A DNA stretch of 64,000 bases from Lachnoclostridium sp. An196 (GCF_002160135.1 NZ_NFJZ01000013.1:21663-85662); one strand, 5' to 3'; positions 18,524 to 26,853 are shown, numbered from the stretch's first letter. Notes: generated by a model from the letters alone, not told the origin. Numbers and translations: made by a program.

Positions 18524-19222
18524 CTATTTTCCCTCTTTCTTTATAATAACTGTCGTAAAGTAGCTGTATTCTCTGTCTGCATCCAACGGTCCGACATATT
18601 CGTCTTCCATCCCCACTCTGGACAGAACGGTGGCGTGGGACAGGGGAATGTTTCTCTCCTCCATCATCTGACGCAGTTTGCCGATGCTGTTCCCGGCTTT
18701 CATCACCACAATATTCTCAAAGGAATCAAACGCGGTCTTAAGCGCGGCGTTCTCTCTGGCTGACGGGACGATAGCCAATGCTTCGTTGCCCTCCATCAGG
18801 GCCACCTGGGCACGGGCTGCGCCGCTGCAGAAGGAAGGAATCCCGGGGATAATCTCCGTCTCGAAACCCTCTGCCGCCAGGTAATCGTTCACATACATAT
18901 AGGTGCTGTACACCGACACATCTCCCAGCGTGATCATGGCAATATCTTTTCCCTTGCGAAGTTCGTCCGCCAGCAGTTCGCAGGCCGCCTGACGGCATTT
19001 CTTTCTCTCTTCCTCGTCAGGATGCATACGGAAGACCACTTCCATGATCTCTTTCCGGTCCAGATCCACCACCGGTCGGATGATCTCCAGAGCCGTGCTG
19101 TATTCTCCTTCTTCCTTTACCGGTACCGCGATGATATCCGCGCTGTCCAGGATTTTTTTCGCCTTCAGCGTCAGAAGTTCCGGATCCCCGGGGCCCACGC
19201 CGATTCCATAAATCTTACCCAT
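18524..19222 (-). CDS. cbiL: Cobalt-precorrin-2 C20-methyltransferase CbiL
   Basis: SAM-dependent methylation at C20, the first methylation after cobalt insertion. The 232-residue protein contains IYGIGVGPGDPELLTLKAKK, VVFRMHPDEEERKK, TLGDVSVYSTYMYV and PGIPSFCSGAARAQ, the CbiL/CobI pattern. The reading frame stays open into the riboswitch upstream, but the ATG at 19222 has AAGGAG seven bases before it and gives the family length. It is the first gene of the cobalamin operon, immediately downstream of the riboswitch-associated terminator. Confidence 0.95.
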   Translation of the reverse strand: MGKIYGIGVGPGDPELLTLKAKKILDSADIIAVPVKEEGEYSTALEIIRPVVDLDRKEIMEVVFRMHPDEEERKKCRQAACELLADELRKGKDIAMITLGDVSVYSTYMYVNDYLAAEGFETEIIPGIPSFCSGAARAQVALMEGNEALAIVPSARENAALKTAFDSFENIVVMKAGNSIGKLRQMMEERNIPLSHATVLSRVGMEDEYVGPLDADREYSYFTTVIIKKEGK

Positions 19223-19246
19223 CTCTGTTCTCCTTATTGTCCATTG

Positions 19247-19279
19247 CAAAAAAATAGCCCGCATACCGAAGTATGCAGG
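19247..19279 (-). terminator. Intrinsic terminator between riboswitch and cbiL
   Basis: On the minus strand the sequence forms the hairpin CCTGCATAC-TTCG-GTATGCGGG with a stable TTCG tetraloop, followed at once by a CTATTTTTTT tract. It lies between the cobalamin aptamer and cbiL and so is well placed to stop transcription when cobalamin is bound. Confidence 0.88.
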
Positions 19280-19366
19280 TCTCATCGCGCATCGTATATA
19301 CCGCGAACACAGGTGTCCGTCATGGCTGCGGTCAGGATCTGCTTTCTTCGGAAGCTCTCCCTGTCT

Positions 19367-19547
19367 CAGAAAGCAGGTTTCCTGACTTACGTTCGCAGCT
19401 CTATCTCTCCTTCTCACCGGCGCCGCGTCTTCCTGCGGCGTCTTCCTGGCAATGGCTTTATAAGATATCGCTCCCGCTTACAGTGACCGGATCGTTCAGG
19501 ACTTCCACCTGATTCCCTTTTCCGCCCGCCTTTGGGCGCACTTTCTG
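19367..19547 (-). promoter_or_regulatory. Cobalamin (B12) riboswitch
   Basis: Minus-strand RNA with the class-defining features in order: a 7-base P1 (CAGAAAG at 19547-19541 with CTTTCTG at 19373-19367), GGGAATCAGGTGGAAGTCC, CGGTCACTGTAAGCGGGAG, GCCATTG followed by GGAAGAC, and the 3' B12-box-like AGTCAGGAAACCTGC. It sits between a strong promoter and the first cobalamin gene. Downstream bases 19331-19347 (AGAAAGCAG then TCCTGAC) can pair with the 3' end of the aptamer including P1, giving an alternative hairpin; the terminator at 19247-19279 follows. Transcriptional repression of the whole operon by cobalamin is the expected outcome. Confidence 0.93.
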
Positions 19548-19566
19548 ATCATTTTTGTCCACGGAC

Positions 19567-19595
19567 ATCATATCACATCCGTGAGCATTCGTCAA
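19567..19595 (-). promoter_or_regulatory. Promoter of the cobalamin operon
   Basis: TTGACG (19595-19590) and TATGAT (19572-19567) separated by 17 bases on the minus strand, with transcription expected to start near 19560, about a dozen bases before P1 of the riboswitch. The gap to the end of the XRE gene upstream is only about 30 bases. Confidence 0.85.
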
Positions 19596-19627
19596 CGAAG
19601 CGGCTCCTCCCGCGTATTCAAATATTT

Positions 19628-20242
19628 TCAGCAAGCTGTGCTTTCCCTCACCTTCCAGATATGACGCCAATACCTCAACGCAAGGAATATCGCACAGACT
19701 GCAGTCACAATATCCGCCAGAAAATATCTCAGTCCGGCCTGTCCAAGAGGGAGCAAACCCGGAAGTAAGAATATGGAAAAAATCATAAGCCCGCCGGCAA
19801 AGATCTGCGGTCTTTCCAGTTTATGCCTTTTTCCCATATCCGCCGACGTGATAAAAAGCAGTATCATGCCGGCTATCAAAGATATCATCCAATACCACGA
19901 TGCCTCTGTACTGTACAATCCGGAAGAATAACCGTCCCAGCCGCCGTTCATCAGGATAACCGCTCCCCAGCGTCCGAAAAACATCCTGGAATCTCTTTGC
20001 CGGCGTTTTTTCTTTTCTTCCCGAAACCGCTGCTCTTCTGCGGGTTCCCGCGGACCTACAAGTTCAGAAACATTCATCTCAAACAGAGCGGCAAGTTCTG
20101 CCAGATTGGCCGCTGTAGGTTTAGTTTTTCCCGCCTCCCATTTGGCGACAGCCTGTCGGCTGATTCCCAGTTGATCAGCTACATATTCCTGGGACATCTG
20201 GAGCTGCGTACGTCTCGTCTTAATATTTTCGCCCAATGCCAT
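19628..20242 (-). CDS. XRE-family regulator with membrane-spanning C-terminus
   Basis: A 204-residue protein with an N-terminal helix-turn-helix of the Cro/C1 type (residues about 4-58: LQMSQEYVADQLGISRQAVA, then KWEAGKTKPTAANLAELAALF), a charged linker (EEKKKRRQRDSR) and a hydrophobic C-terminal half with about three membrane segments (WYWMISLIAGMILLFI; FAGGLMIFSIFLLPGLL; YFLADIVTAVCAIFLAL). Start chosen at the ATG at 20242 because it lies eight bases after GGAAGGGGG. Such membrane-tethered XRE proteins are frequent in Clostridia and their targets are unknown. It ends about 30 bases before the cobalamin promoter but is not obviously connected with it. Confidence 0.82.
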   Translation of the reverse strand: MALGENIKTRRTQLQMSQEYVADQLGISRQAVAKWEAGKTKPTAANLAELAALFEMNVSELVGPREPAEEQRFREEKKKRRQRDSRMFFGRWGAVILMNGGWDGYSSGLYSTEASWYWMISLIAGMILLFITSADMGKRHKLERPQIFAGGLMIFSIFLLPGLLPLGQAGLRYFLADIVTAVCAIFLALRYWRHIWKVRESTAC

Positions 20243-20360
20243 ATCCATATCCCCCTTCCGGCCCTGATGGTATAATTCGTATTTCATGCTTATTTTACCA
20301 TGGAACACAGGTTGCGCACCAGCAACTATCACGCAACCGGCGGCTTCTCCCGCATTAAAA

Positions 20361-20389
20361 TTGACATATTTTCACACAATGATTATAAT
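20361..20389 (+). promoter_or_regulatory. Promoter of blaI-blaR1
   Basis: Perfect TTGACA (20361-20366) and TATAAT (20384-20389) with a 17-base spacer. A TTAC-N4-GTAA dyad lies 8 bases downstream of the -10 box, consistent with repression by the encoded BlaI. Confidence 0.9.
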
Positions 20390-20396
20390 ATCTTTA

Positions 20397-20408
20397 TTAC
20401 GTGTGTAA
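20397..20408 (+). promoter_or_regulatory. Putative BlaI operator
   Basis: Dyad TTACGTGTGTAA covering the expected transcription start of blaI. The same TTAC-N4-GTAA pattern occurs twice in the promoter of the divergent class D beta-lactamase gene at 23666-23705, which supports a shared repressor. It resembles the known BlaI/MecI half-site pattern TACA/TGTA. Confidence 0.75.
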
Positions 20409-20427
20409 GATTTAAGGAGGAGTTCCT

Positions 20428-20823
20428 ATGTCAGATCTGCCCCAGATTTCGGAAGCTGAATTCAAAGTCATGAAAGTCATATGGAAATACGCGCCTATCA
20501 GCACCAATGAGATTACAGACCGTCTGACCAAGTCCACTTCGTGGAGTCCGAAAACCATCCAGACCCTGATCAAACGTCTGGTAACCAAAAAAGTTCTTTC
20601 CTATGAAAAGCAGGGACGGGTATTCGTATATACGCCTCTGGTAAATGAAAAAGATTACGTGAGCCAGGAAAGCAGATCTTTTCTGCAGCGTTTCTATGAC
20701 GGCAATATTGCCACCATGCTTTCAGCTTATATTGAAAATGAACGGTTGTCAAAATCGGAGATTGATTCTCTCCGTTCCCTTTTGTCCGGTAAAGATACAC
20801 AGGAGGAAAGAAAAGATTTTTAA
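20428..20823 (+). CDS. blaI: BlaI/MecI-family transcriptional repressor
   Basis: A 131-residue winged-helix repressor. The N-terminal block ISEAEFKVMKVIWKYAPIST and the recognition helix region SWSPKTIQTLIKRLVTKKVL are typical of BlaI/MecI, followed by YEKQGRVFVYTPLV and the C-terminal dimerisation helices. In this family the repressor is inactivated by proteolysis after the membrane sensor BlaR1 detects a beta-lactam. It is followed after 12 bases by blaR1, preceded by a consensus promoter with an overlapping operator, and has TAAGGAGG upstream of the ATG. Confidence 0.93.
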   Translation: MSDLPQISEAEFKVMKVIWKYAPISTNEITDRLTKSTSWSPKTIQTLIKRLVTKKVLSYEKQGRVFVYTPLVNEKDYVSQESRSFLQRFYDGNIATMLSAYIENERLSKSEIDSLRSLLSGKDTQEERKDF

Positions 20824-20835
20824 AGGAGAAACCGC

Positions 20836-22638
20836 ATGGCGCATTTTATCATCCGTTTTTTATTTTGTAATCTTCTGATCTGCCTGGCTGTGGGCGTCCT
20901 TCTGGGCGCGAAACAGCTGTTCCGCCGCTGTCTCACTAGCCATATGCAGTATCATCTGTGGTTTCTGCTGCTGGGAATCCTGGCAGTCCCCTTCCTGCCG
21001 ATTCGTCTCTCCGGATTCCTGCCGTTTTTCTCCTGGTTTGAAAAAATGCCTGCCGCATCCGCTTCCCCCGCCGGATCTGCCGCAGCGCAGGCCGGCACCA
21101 TCAATCAGGCTGTTTCCGGGAACTGGATGAATGATTTTACCCTATCTGTCGCCCGGGATGCTTCTATCGCAGGAACTCTCCTGAGTGTTCTGTGGGTCCT
21201 CGGTATCCTGGCGATGCTCCTGATGATCGGCAGATCCCGGATTCAGTTTCATGCAGTCAGAAAATCGGCGCTCCCTCTGGAGAACAGAAAAATTTATCAG
21301 ATATATCAGGACTGTCTGTCCGAGATGAAGATCCGAAAAGCCATTCCCATTTACAGCGCGGCATTTCTGACTTCACCCGTTATGGACGGTCTTTTTCTCC
21401 CGCGCGTTTATGTGCCGCTTCCGCTCATCTCCGATTGTCGGGAAAACGAACTGCGGTACATCCTGCTCCATGAGCTGCAGCATTATCGGCGCCGGGATGC
21501 TCTGGTCAATTATCTCATGGCAGCCGCCGGCGTTCTGTACTGGTTCAACCCTGTCGTATGGTTCGCTTTTAAGCAGATCCGCACAGACAGAGAGATCGCC
21601 TGCGACACTTCTGTTCTGGAAATAATCGGAGAGGACTCCCGCATTGACTATGGCAATACCCTGATCAATTTTGCCGAGAAAATATCTTTTTCACCGTTTC
21701 AGTTTTCTCTGGGAATCAACGGAAACGCGGCTCAGATCCGGAAAAGGATCCTGAATATCGCCGGCTACCGCCCTGTCACTGTCAGGAGAAAACTGTACGG
21801 ACTTCTCTCCTGCGTTCTGACCGCCATTCTTCTGTCTGGATTTCTTCCCGCCCTGTCTTCAAGGGCTGCAGACACGGACCGGTATCACGGCCGGGAAAAC
21901 GTCCGGAATATCTCCGACCTGGATCTGAGCACATATTTTGGCGCCTATGACGGGAGCTTCGTGTTATATGACGCCGCTTCTGATTCCTGGCAGATCTATG
22001 AGAAAGAAAATGCATCGACCCGGATACCTCCCGCTTCGACTTATAAGATCTACAGCGCCCTGTTCAGCCTTCAGTCAGGCGTCATCTCCCGGGAGGATTC
22101 GCGGATACCCTGGGACGGGCAGGATTATGCCTTCGATTCCTGGAACGCGGATCAGACTCTGGAATCTGCCATGTCTGATTCTGTTACATGGTATTTTCAG
22201 GAGATCGACCGCAGGCTCGGTATTTCCGCTATCGATAATTTTATACAGGAAATCGGCTACGGCAACGAAACTGTCAGCAGCAGCGCCTTGACCTACTGGT
22301 ATGATTCCTCTCTGAAGATCTCTCCCATAGAGCAGGTAGAGATGCTGGAAAAGTTTTATAATAATGATTTTGGATTTTCGTCTGAAAATATTGAGACGGT
22401 CAAAGATTCGATCCGGCTCTTCTCCGGCGGAAACGGCGTACTCTATGGAAAAACCGGCACGCTGGCGTCTGAAGGCCAAAACGTATGCGGATGGTTCATA
22501 GGATTTATCGAAAGAGAAGACGCCCCTCTGTATTTCGCCGTCAATATACAGGATGAAGACAGCGCGGCGGGTGCCGCTGCGGCAGAGCTTGCCTTTTCGG
22601 TTTTGTCCGACATGGGGATCTGGGATCAGGACAGATAG
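20836..22638 (+). CDS. blaR1: BlaR1-type beta-lactam sensor and metalloprotease
   Basis: A 600-residue membrane sensor. The N-terminal part has several membrane helices and an M56 peptidase domain with the zinc motif HELQH at 212-216 and a downstream EIACD near 253-257. After a further membrane helix near 325-340, the extracellular domain (about 345-600) is a penicillin-binding fold of the class D beta-lactamase type: STYK at 401-404 with the acylated serine, a YGN and a YGKTG motif. Acylation should trigger protease action on BlaI. It forms an operon with blaI and ends face to face with the class D beta-lactamase gene, the two stop codons lying in one shared hairpin. Confidence 0.94.
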   Translation: MAHFIIRFLFCNLLICLAVGVLLGAKQLFRRCLTSHMQYHLWFLLLGILAVPFLPIRLSGFLPFFSWFEKMPAASASPAGSAAAQAGTINQAVSGNWMNDFTLSVARDASIAGTLLSVLWVLGILAMLLMIGRSRIQFHAVRKSALPLENRKIYQIYQDCLSEMKIRKAIPIYSAAFLTSPVMDGLFLPRVYVPLPLISDCRENELRYILLHELQHYRRRDALVNYLMAAAGVLYWFNPVVWFAFKQIRTDREIACDTSVLEIIGEDSRIDYGNTLINFAEKISFSPFQFSLGINGNAAQIRKRILNIAGYRPVTVRRKLYGLLSCVLTAILLSGFLPALSSRAADTDRYHGRENVRNISDLDLSTYFGAYDGSFVLYDAASDSWQIYEKENASTRIPPASTYKIYSALFSLQSGVISREDSRIPWDGQDYAFDSWNADQTLESAMSDSVTWYFQEIDRRLGISAIDNFIQEIGYGNETVSSSALTYWYDSSLKISPIEQVEMLEKFYNNDFGFSSENIETVKDSIRLFSGGNGVLYGKTGTLASEGQNVCGWFIGFIEREDAPLYFAVNIQDEDSAAGAAAAELAFSVLSDMGIWDQDR

Positions 22639-22661
22639 GGGGAGTGCCGCCTCCCCTTATC
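22634..22661. terminator. Shared bidirectional terminator of blaR1 and the beta-lactamase gene
   Basis: Hairpin GATAGGGGGAG-TGCCGC-CTCCCCTTATC containing the stop codons of both convergent genes (22636-22638 on plus, 22657-22659 on minus). The stem is GC-rich but only a short T run follows on the plus side. Confidence 0.6.
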
Positions 22662-23640
22662 TACTGTTTTCGCAATAATCAGATATAATCTGAACGGCAA
22701 TATCCCTGGCCGCGGCGCTGGTGGCATCCCTTTCTTCTGACTGCCCCAAATATACGCAAAAATATACGGGTTCTTCCGATGTTTCCGCAAATCCTGTAAA
22801 CCACGCATCCACAGTTATACCGTCCGTCTTTCCCATTCCTGTTTTTCCGTACACAGGAATGTCCGTCCCATACTCCTCCGGCAGACGCATAACTTCTTTT
22901 AATATCTCTATTGTTTCTTCTGAATACGTACTGTTTTCTCCAAAGATCCGTTCCATGACCTCTGTCTGTTCTTTCGGAGAGATCTTAAGCGAAGACTCGA
23001 TCCAGAATCCGGTCAGCGCGCGGTTGCTGTTATTTGTATTCTGTTCTCCCTTCCAGTCAGAGATGTCGCAGTTCCCGTAAGCAAGCTTTTCCAGTTCCTT
23101 CTGCATTGTCTCCCGGCCGATCTCGTCTATGACCTCCCGGAAATACCAGACACAGGAAGTACGGAACGCGTCCTCAAATCCAATATCCCGGTTCCAGTCC
23201 TCGTTCCAGAACATCTCTCCGCTCCATGTCCGCACAGAATCGTCCGGCAGGATGATCCCCTGCTCCAGACCGATCAGGGAAGATATGATCTTGAAGGTAG
23301 AGCACGGTGATCTGCGTGTCCCGGCCAGTTCGCCATTGTATACGGCATAGCGGTTTTCCGCGCGGTCGTAGATCACCGCCGCTCCGGTCAGCCCGCCAAA
23401 ATACGAAGACCAGTCTTCGTCCATGGTCTGAGGTTCTGCTTCCTCTTCCGGCTCCTCTTCCGCATCTTCTTCCTGCGGAATATTCTGCGGCCTATCCTCA
23501 GTAATATCCTGCGGCTCTTCGGAAATATTCACAGGTTCTGCAGGCGGTTCTTCCGGTTTTGCATTCCTCCATGATGATACGGTCAAAATCAGAATGATAA
23601 CGCATATTGCCGCCCCCAGTCCGAGACAAACTTTTTTCAT
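22657..23640 (-). CDS. Class D beta-lactamase
   Basis: A 327-residue serine beta-lactamase of the class D (OXA-like) type. All family motifs are present: STFK at 114-117 with the nucleophile serine and carboxylatable lysine, SCV at 162-164, YGN at 188-190, the FWIESSLKIS block near 212-221 and KTG at 266-268. The N-terminus has one hydrophobic segment (residues about 4-22) that could be a membrane anchor or uncleaved signal, followed by a long acidic Pro/Glu-rich linker (about 28-75), unusual compared with compact Gram-negative OXA enzymes but seen in Gram-positive ones. Its promoter carries two BlaI-type operators. Hydrolysis of beta-lactams outside the membrane is expected; substrate range cannot be inferred. 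Confidence 0.93.
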   Translation of the reverse strand: MKKVCLGLGAAICVIILILTVSSWRNAKPEEPPAEPVNISEEPQDITEDRPQNIPQEEDAEEEPEEEAEPQTMDEDWSSYFGGLTGAAVIYDRAENRYAVYNGELAGTRRSPCSTFKIISSLIGLEQGIILPDDSVRTWSGEMFWNEDWNRDIGFEDAFRTSCVWYFREVIDEIGRETMQKELEKLAYGNCDISDWKGEQNTNNSNRALTGFWIESSLKISPKEQTEVMERIFGENSTYSEETIEILKEVMRLPEEYGTDIPVYGKTGMGKTDGITVDAWFTGFAETSEEPVYFCVYLGQSEERDATSAAARDIAVQIISDYCENSR

Positions 23641-23665
23641 CGGTGTTCCTCCTGCTTTTCATTTA

Positions 23666-23677
23666 TTACATTCGTAA
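23666..23677 (-). promoter_or_regulatory. Putative BlaI operator 1 of the beta-lactamase gene
   Basis: Dyad TTACATTCGTAA located just downstream of the -10 box of the beta-lactamase promoter. It matches the operators at 20397-20408 and 23694-23705. Confidence 0.75.
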
Positions 23678-23690
23678 GATTTGTATTCAA

Positions 23691-23719
23691 ATATTACATC
23701 CGTAATAGTAAAAAGTCAA
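23691..23719 (-). promoter_or_regulatory. Promoter of the class D beta-lactamase gene
   Basis: TTGACT (23719-23714) and TAATAT (23696-23691) with a 17-base spacer on the minus strand. One operator dyad lies in the spacer and -10 region and a second just downstream, giving BlaI two positions to block initiation. Confidence 0.85.
23694..23705 (-). promoter_or_regulatory. Putative BlaI operator 2 of the beta-lactamase gene
   Basis: Dyad TTACATCCGTAA overlapping the spacer and -10 box of the beta-lactamase promoter; centre-to-centre distance to operator 1 is 28 bases. Confidence 0.75.
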
Positions 23720-23728
23720 GTCTTCTTG

Positions 23729-23764
23729 AAAAATACGCCAGACCTTTTAAGTCTGACGCATTTT
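23729..23764 (-). terminator. Terminator of ftsH
   Basis: On the minus strand, GCGTCAGAC-TTAAAAG-GTCTGGCGT forms a stem followed by ATTTTTC, 12 bases after the ftsH stop. It separates ftsH from the beta-lactamase promoter, which reads in the same direction. Confidence 0.8.
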
Positions 23765-23775
23765 CAGGTTTTATT

Positions 23776-25632
23776 TTAATTTTCTTCCGTATTCCCGGCG
23801 ATTTTCTCCGGCTCCGTCCCCAGGATTTCCATAAATTCGTCTCCTGTGATCGTCTCTTTCTCATAAAGATATTTCGCCAGTTCATGCAGCTTCATCGCGT
23901 GTGTTTTCAGAAGATCCACAGCTTTTTCATACTGCTTTTTCAAAAGCTGGTTCACCTTCTCGTCCACCACTGCCGCAGTCTCCGCCGCGCACGCCAGGGA
24001 AGCGTCGCCGCCCAGATACTGATTGCCCACCGTCTCCAGCGCCATCATGCCGAACTCATCGCTCATGCCATACCGGGTGATCATGGCTCTCGCCAGTTTC
24101 GTCATCTGCTCGATATCATTGGAAGCTCCCGTGGTAATGGAACCGAAGATCAGCTGCTCCGCAGCCCGGCCTCCTGCATATGTAGCAATCTTATTTTCCA
24201 GTTCTTCCTTGCTTAAAAGGTGCTGTTCCTGCGCTTCCACCTGCATGGTATAACCCAGTGCGCCGGAAGTACGGGGGATAATCGTGATCTTCGTAACCGG
24301 AGCAGAATGAGTCTGCAGCGCCGCCACCAGCGCATGACCGGTTTCATGATAAGCCACGATCATTTTCTCTTTATCAGACAGCACCGCATTCTTTTTCTGA
24401 TATCCGGCAATTACCACTTCAATACTTTCTTCCAAATCTGCCTGGGTCACATACGCCCTTCCGCTTCGCACAGCCCGGAGAGCAGCTTCATTGACCATAT
24501 TGGCCAGCTCGGCTCCTGACGCTCCGGCTGCCGCTCTTGCGATAGCATTAAAATCGATATCGTCTCCAAGTTTCACTTTCTTGGCATGAACCCTGAGAAT
24601 AGCCTCTCTGCCGTTGAGATCCGGCAATTCCACCGGTATCCTCCTGTCAAAGCGGCCCGGACGGAGCAGGGCCGGATCCAGGGTCTCCGGGCGGTTGGTC
24701 GCCGCCAGAATCACGACGCCTTTGGAGCTGTCAAATCCATCCATCTCTGTCAAAAGCTGGTTCAGTGTCTGCTCTCTCTCATCATTCCCTCCGATGCCGT
24801 TTCCGTCGCGCTTCTTCCCGATCGTGTCAATCTCGTCAATAAATACAATGCAGGGCGCTTTTTCATTGGCCTGTTTAAACAGATCTCTCACTTTCGCGGC
24901 TCCCATGCCCACGAACATCTCCACAAACTCGGAACCGGAGATGGAAAAAAACGGGACTTCCGCTTCGCCCGCCACCGCTTTTGCAAGGAGAGTTTTACCC
25001 GTTCCGGGAGGCCCTACCAGCAGAGCGCCTTTAGGCATCTTTGCCCCGATTTCCTGGTATTTATCCGGATTATGCAGGAAATCCACAATCTCCTGCAAAG
25101 CATCTTTGGCCTCTTCTTCACCTGCCACGTCGCTGAATTTAATGCCGGTCTCGCTGGCCACATAGACTTTGGCATTGCTTTTTCCAAAAGACATGGCGTT
25201 TTCAAAACCGCCTCCCATTTTCTTCATCAGACTTCTGGACAGAAGCTGTCCGATGGCGATAAAGATTACCAGCGGAATCACAATTGAAAGAATCCCGCTC
25301 AGAAGAGGCGACATTTCTTCCTCGTGCACCTCTCCGAATTTACACCCGGACGCATACAGACGGTCAACCAGAGAAGTATCCGAATTGAAAGTAGTTGTCC
25401 GATAATAGGTCGGCTCTTCTTCCTTGTCTGTGAAATAAATATAATCCTGCTCCACCTGTACGACAGCCACTTCTTTTTCATCCAGCATGTTCAGAAATGT
25501 CCCATAATCCACTTCCTCAATCTGCTGCTTAAGAATGCTCGGAAAAAGAAATGTGTTCAGCAGAATCATGATCACAAGCACGATACAGTAATAAAATATC
25601 AGGGGCTTTTTAGGGGGTTTTACCTGTTGCAT
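23776..25632 (-). CDS. ftsH: ATP-dependent zinc metalloprotease FtsH
   Basis: Membrane-bound AAA+ protease of 618 residues. Two membrane segments flank an extracytoplasmic domain (about 10-30 and 108-130). The AAA module has Walker A GPPGTGKT at 207-214, Walker B FIDEID near 264-269 and the second region of homology ATNRPETLDPALLRPGRFDRR; the protease domain has the zinc motif HETGH at 429-433. It degrades misfolded and short-lived regulatory membrane proteins. Start at the ATG at 25632, eight bases after AAGGAG; a GTG three codons earlier would overlap the ribosome binding site. It is monocistronic and not beside tilS/hpt as the usual copy in Firmicutes, so it may be a second paralogue. Confidence 0.95.
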   Translation of the reverse strand: MQQVKPPKKPLIFYYCIVLVIMILLNTFLFPSILKQQIEEVDYGTFLNMLDEKEVAVVQVEQDYIYFTDKEEEPTYYRTTTFNSDTSLVDRLYASGCKFGEVHEEEMSPLLSGILSIVIPLVIFIAIGQLLSRSLMKKMGGGFENAMSFGKSNAKVYVASETGIKFSDVAGEEEAKDALQEIVDFLHNPDKYQEIGAKMPKGALLVGPPGTGKTLLAKAVAGEAEVPFFSISGSEFVEMFVGMGAAKVRDLFKQANEKAPCIVFIDEIDTIGKKRDGNGIGGNDEREQTLNQLLTEMDGFDSSKGVVILAATNRPETLDPALLRPGRFDRRIPVELPDLNGREAILRVHAKKVKLGDDIDFNAIARAAAGASGAELANMVNEAALRAVRSGRAYVTQADLEESIEVVIAGYQKKNAVLSDKEKMIVAYHETGHALVAALQTHSAPVTKITIIPRTSGALGYTMQVEAQEQHLLSKEELENKIATYAGGRAAEQLIFGSITTGASNDIEQMTKLARAMITRYGMSDEFGMMALETVGNQYLGGDASLACAAETAAVVDEKVNQLLKKQYEKAVDLLKTHAMKLHELAKYLYEKETITGDEFMEILGTEPEKIAGNTEEN

Positions 25633-25685
25633 CAACTTCACTCCTTATTATCCTATAATAAACGGCACTGGCCGCCGCCAAACAT

Positions 25686-25714
25686 ACAATATCATATATT
25701 TTCTCTTCACTCAA
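25686..25714 (-). promoter_or_regulatory. Promoter of ftsH
   Basis: TTGAGT (25714-25709) and TATTGT (25691-25686) with a 17-base spacer on the minus strand, about 55 bases before the start codon. Confidence 0.6.
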
Positions 25715-25821
25715 TAAACTAAATATAAACTGATGAATATAAACTAAGTTCCATTTTTCTCTTTTCTTTTCCGATAATATTCGGTACAATAAAGGCATCA
25801 AACAATCGGAGGCGTTTATCT

Positions 25822-26787
25822 ATGAAGACATATGATGTGATCGCTTTGGGCGAACTTTTAATCGACTTTACGCAGAATGGATTGAGCGAACAGGGAAACG
25901 GTCTTTTTGAAGCCAATCCCGGCGGCGCTCCCTGCAATGTGCTTTCCATGCTGAACAATCTGGGTAAAAAAACATCCTTTATCGGAAAAGTAGGCAACGA
26001 CCAGTTTGGTCTCACATTAAAACATTCTCTGGAAGACCTGGGGATCGGCACAGAAAATCTGTTGATGGACGATCAGGTACATACAACTCTGGCTCTGGTT
26101 CATACTTTTGAAAACGGAGACCGGGATTTTTCCTTCTACCGCAATCCGGGTGCGGACATGATGCTTCGCGCAGATGAACTGAATGAAGAACTGCTGCAGG
26201 ATACCCGCCTCTTCCATTTCGGGACTCTCTCCATGACCCACGAAGGCGTACGGGAAGCAACAAAAAAGGCCGTTCGAATCGCAAAAGAATCCGGCGCACT
26301 GGTAAGCTTTGATCCCAACTTAAGAGAGCCTCTGTGGGATACTCTCGACAATGCAAAAGAACAGGTTCGCTGGGGTCTGGGACAATGCGATGTGCTGAAG
26401 ATCTCTGATAATGAGATCCAGTGGCTGACCGGAGAAAAGGATTTCACCAGGGGCGTTGCGAAGATTCGTGAAGAATTTCCGATTCCGCTGATTCTGGTAT
26501 CCATGGGAGGCGACGGAAGCCGGGCATACTATAACGGCGGGTATGTGGAAGCAGCCCCATTCCTTCAGAAGAATACCATCGAGACCACCGGAGCCGGAGA
26601 TACCTTCTGTGCCTGCGTCATCAATTATGTACTGGATCACGGACTGAAAGGACTGACAGACGATCAATTAAAAGAGATGCTTACCTTCGCCAATGCCGCC
26701 GCATCCATCATCACCACACGCAAAGGCGCTCTGCGTGTCATGCCGCAAAAGCAGGAAGTGCTGGATTTTCTCGCTGCACACTCATAA
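25822..26787 (+). CDS. scrK: PfkB-family sugar kinase, likely fructokinase
   Basis: A 321-residue ribokinase-fold kinase. It starts DVIALGELLIDFT, has the first PfkB signature around GGAPCNVLSMLNNLGKKTSF, and the second signature with the catalytic aspartate in TTGAGDTFCACVINYV. The pattern FSFYRNPGADMML and SFDPNLREPLW is that of fructokinases (ScrK) acting on cytosolic fructose; other ketose kinases cannot be excluded. No transporter or hydrolase gene is adjacent. GGAGG lies nine bases upstream of the ATG. Confidence 0.85.
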   Translation: MKTYDVIALGELLIDFTQNGLSEQGNGLFEANPGGAPCNVLSMLNNLGKKTSFIGKVGNDQFGLTLKHSLEDLGIGTENLLMDDQVHTTLALVHTFENGDRDFSFYRNPGADMMLRADELNEELLQDTRLFHFGTLSMTHEGVREATKKAVRIAKESGALVSFDPNLREPLWDTLDNAKEQVRWGLGQCDVLKISDNEIQWLTGEKDFTRGVAKIREEFPIPLILVSMGGDGSRAYYNGGYVEAAPFLQKNTIETTGAGDTFCACVINYVLDHGLKGLTDDQLKEMLTFANAAASIITTRKGALRVMPQKQEVLDFLAAHS

Positions 26788-26853
26788 AACAGCCGATTAT
26801 TCCGGAAGGCATGAAATTACTGCCCGTCATTTTATTTTTAAGGAGGGATCTAT

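Noticed and set aside
19223..19417. N-terminal extension of cbiL through the riboswitch
   Set aside because: The region is the aptamer and terminator; the cbiL family starts at the ATG at 19222.
25633..25641. GTG start for ftsH
   Set aside because: It coincides with the Shine-Dalgarno sequence; the ATG three codons later has correct spacing.
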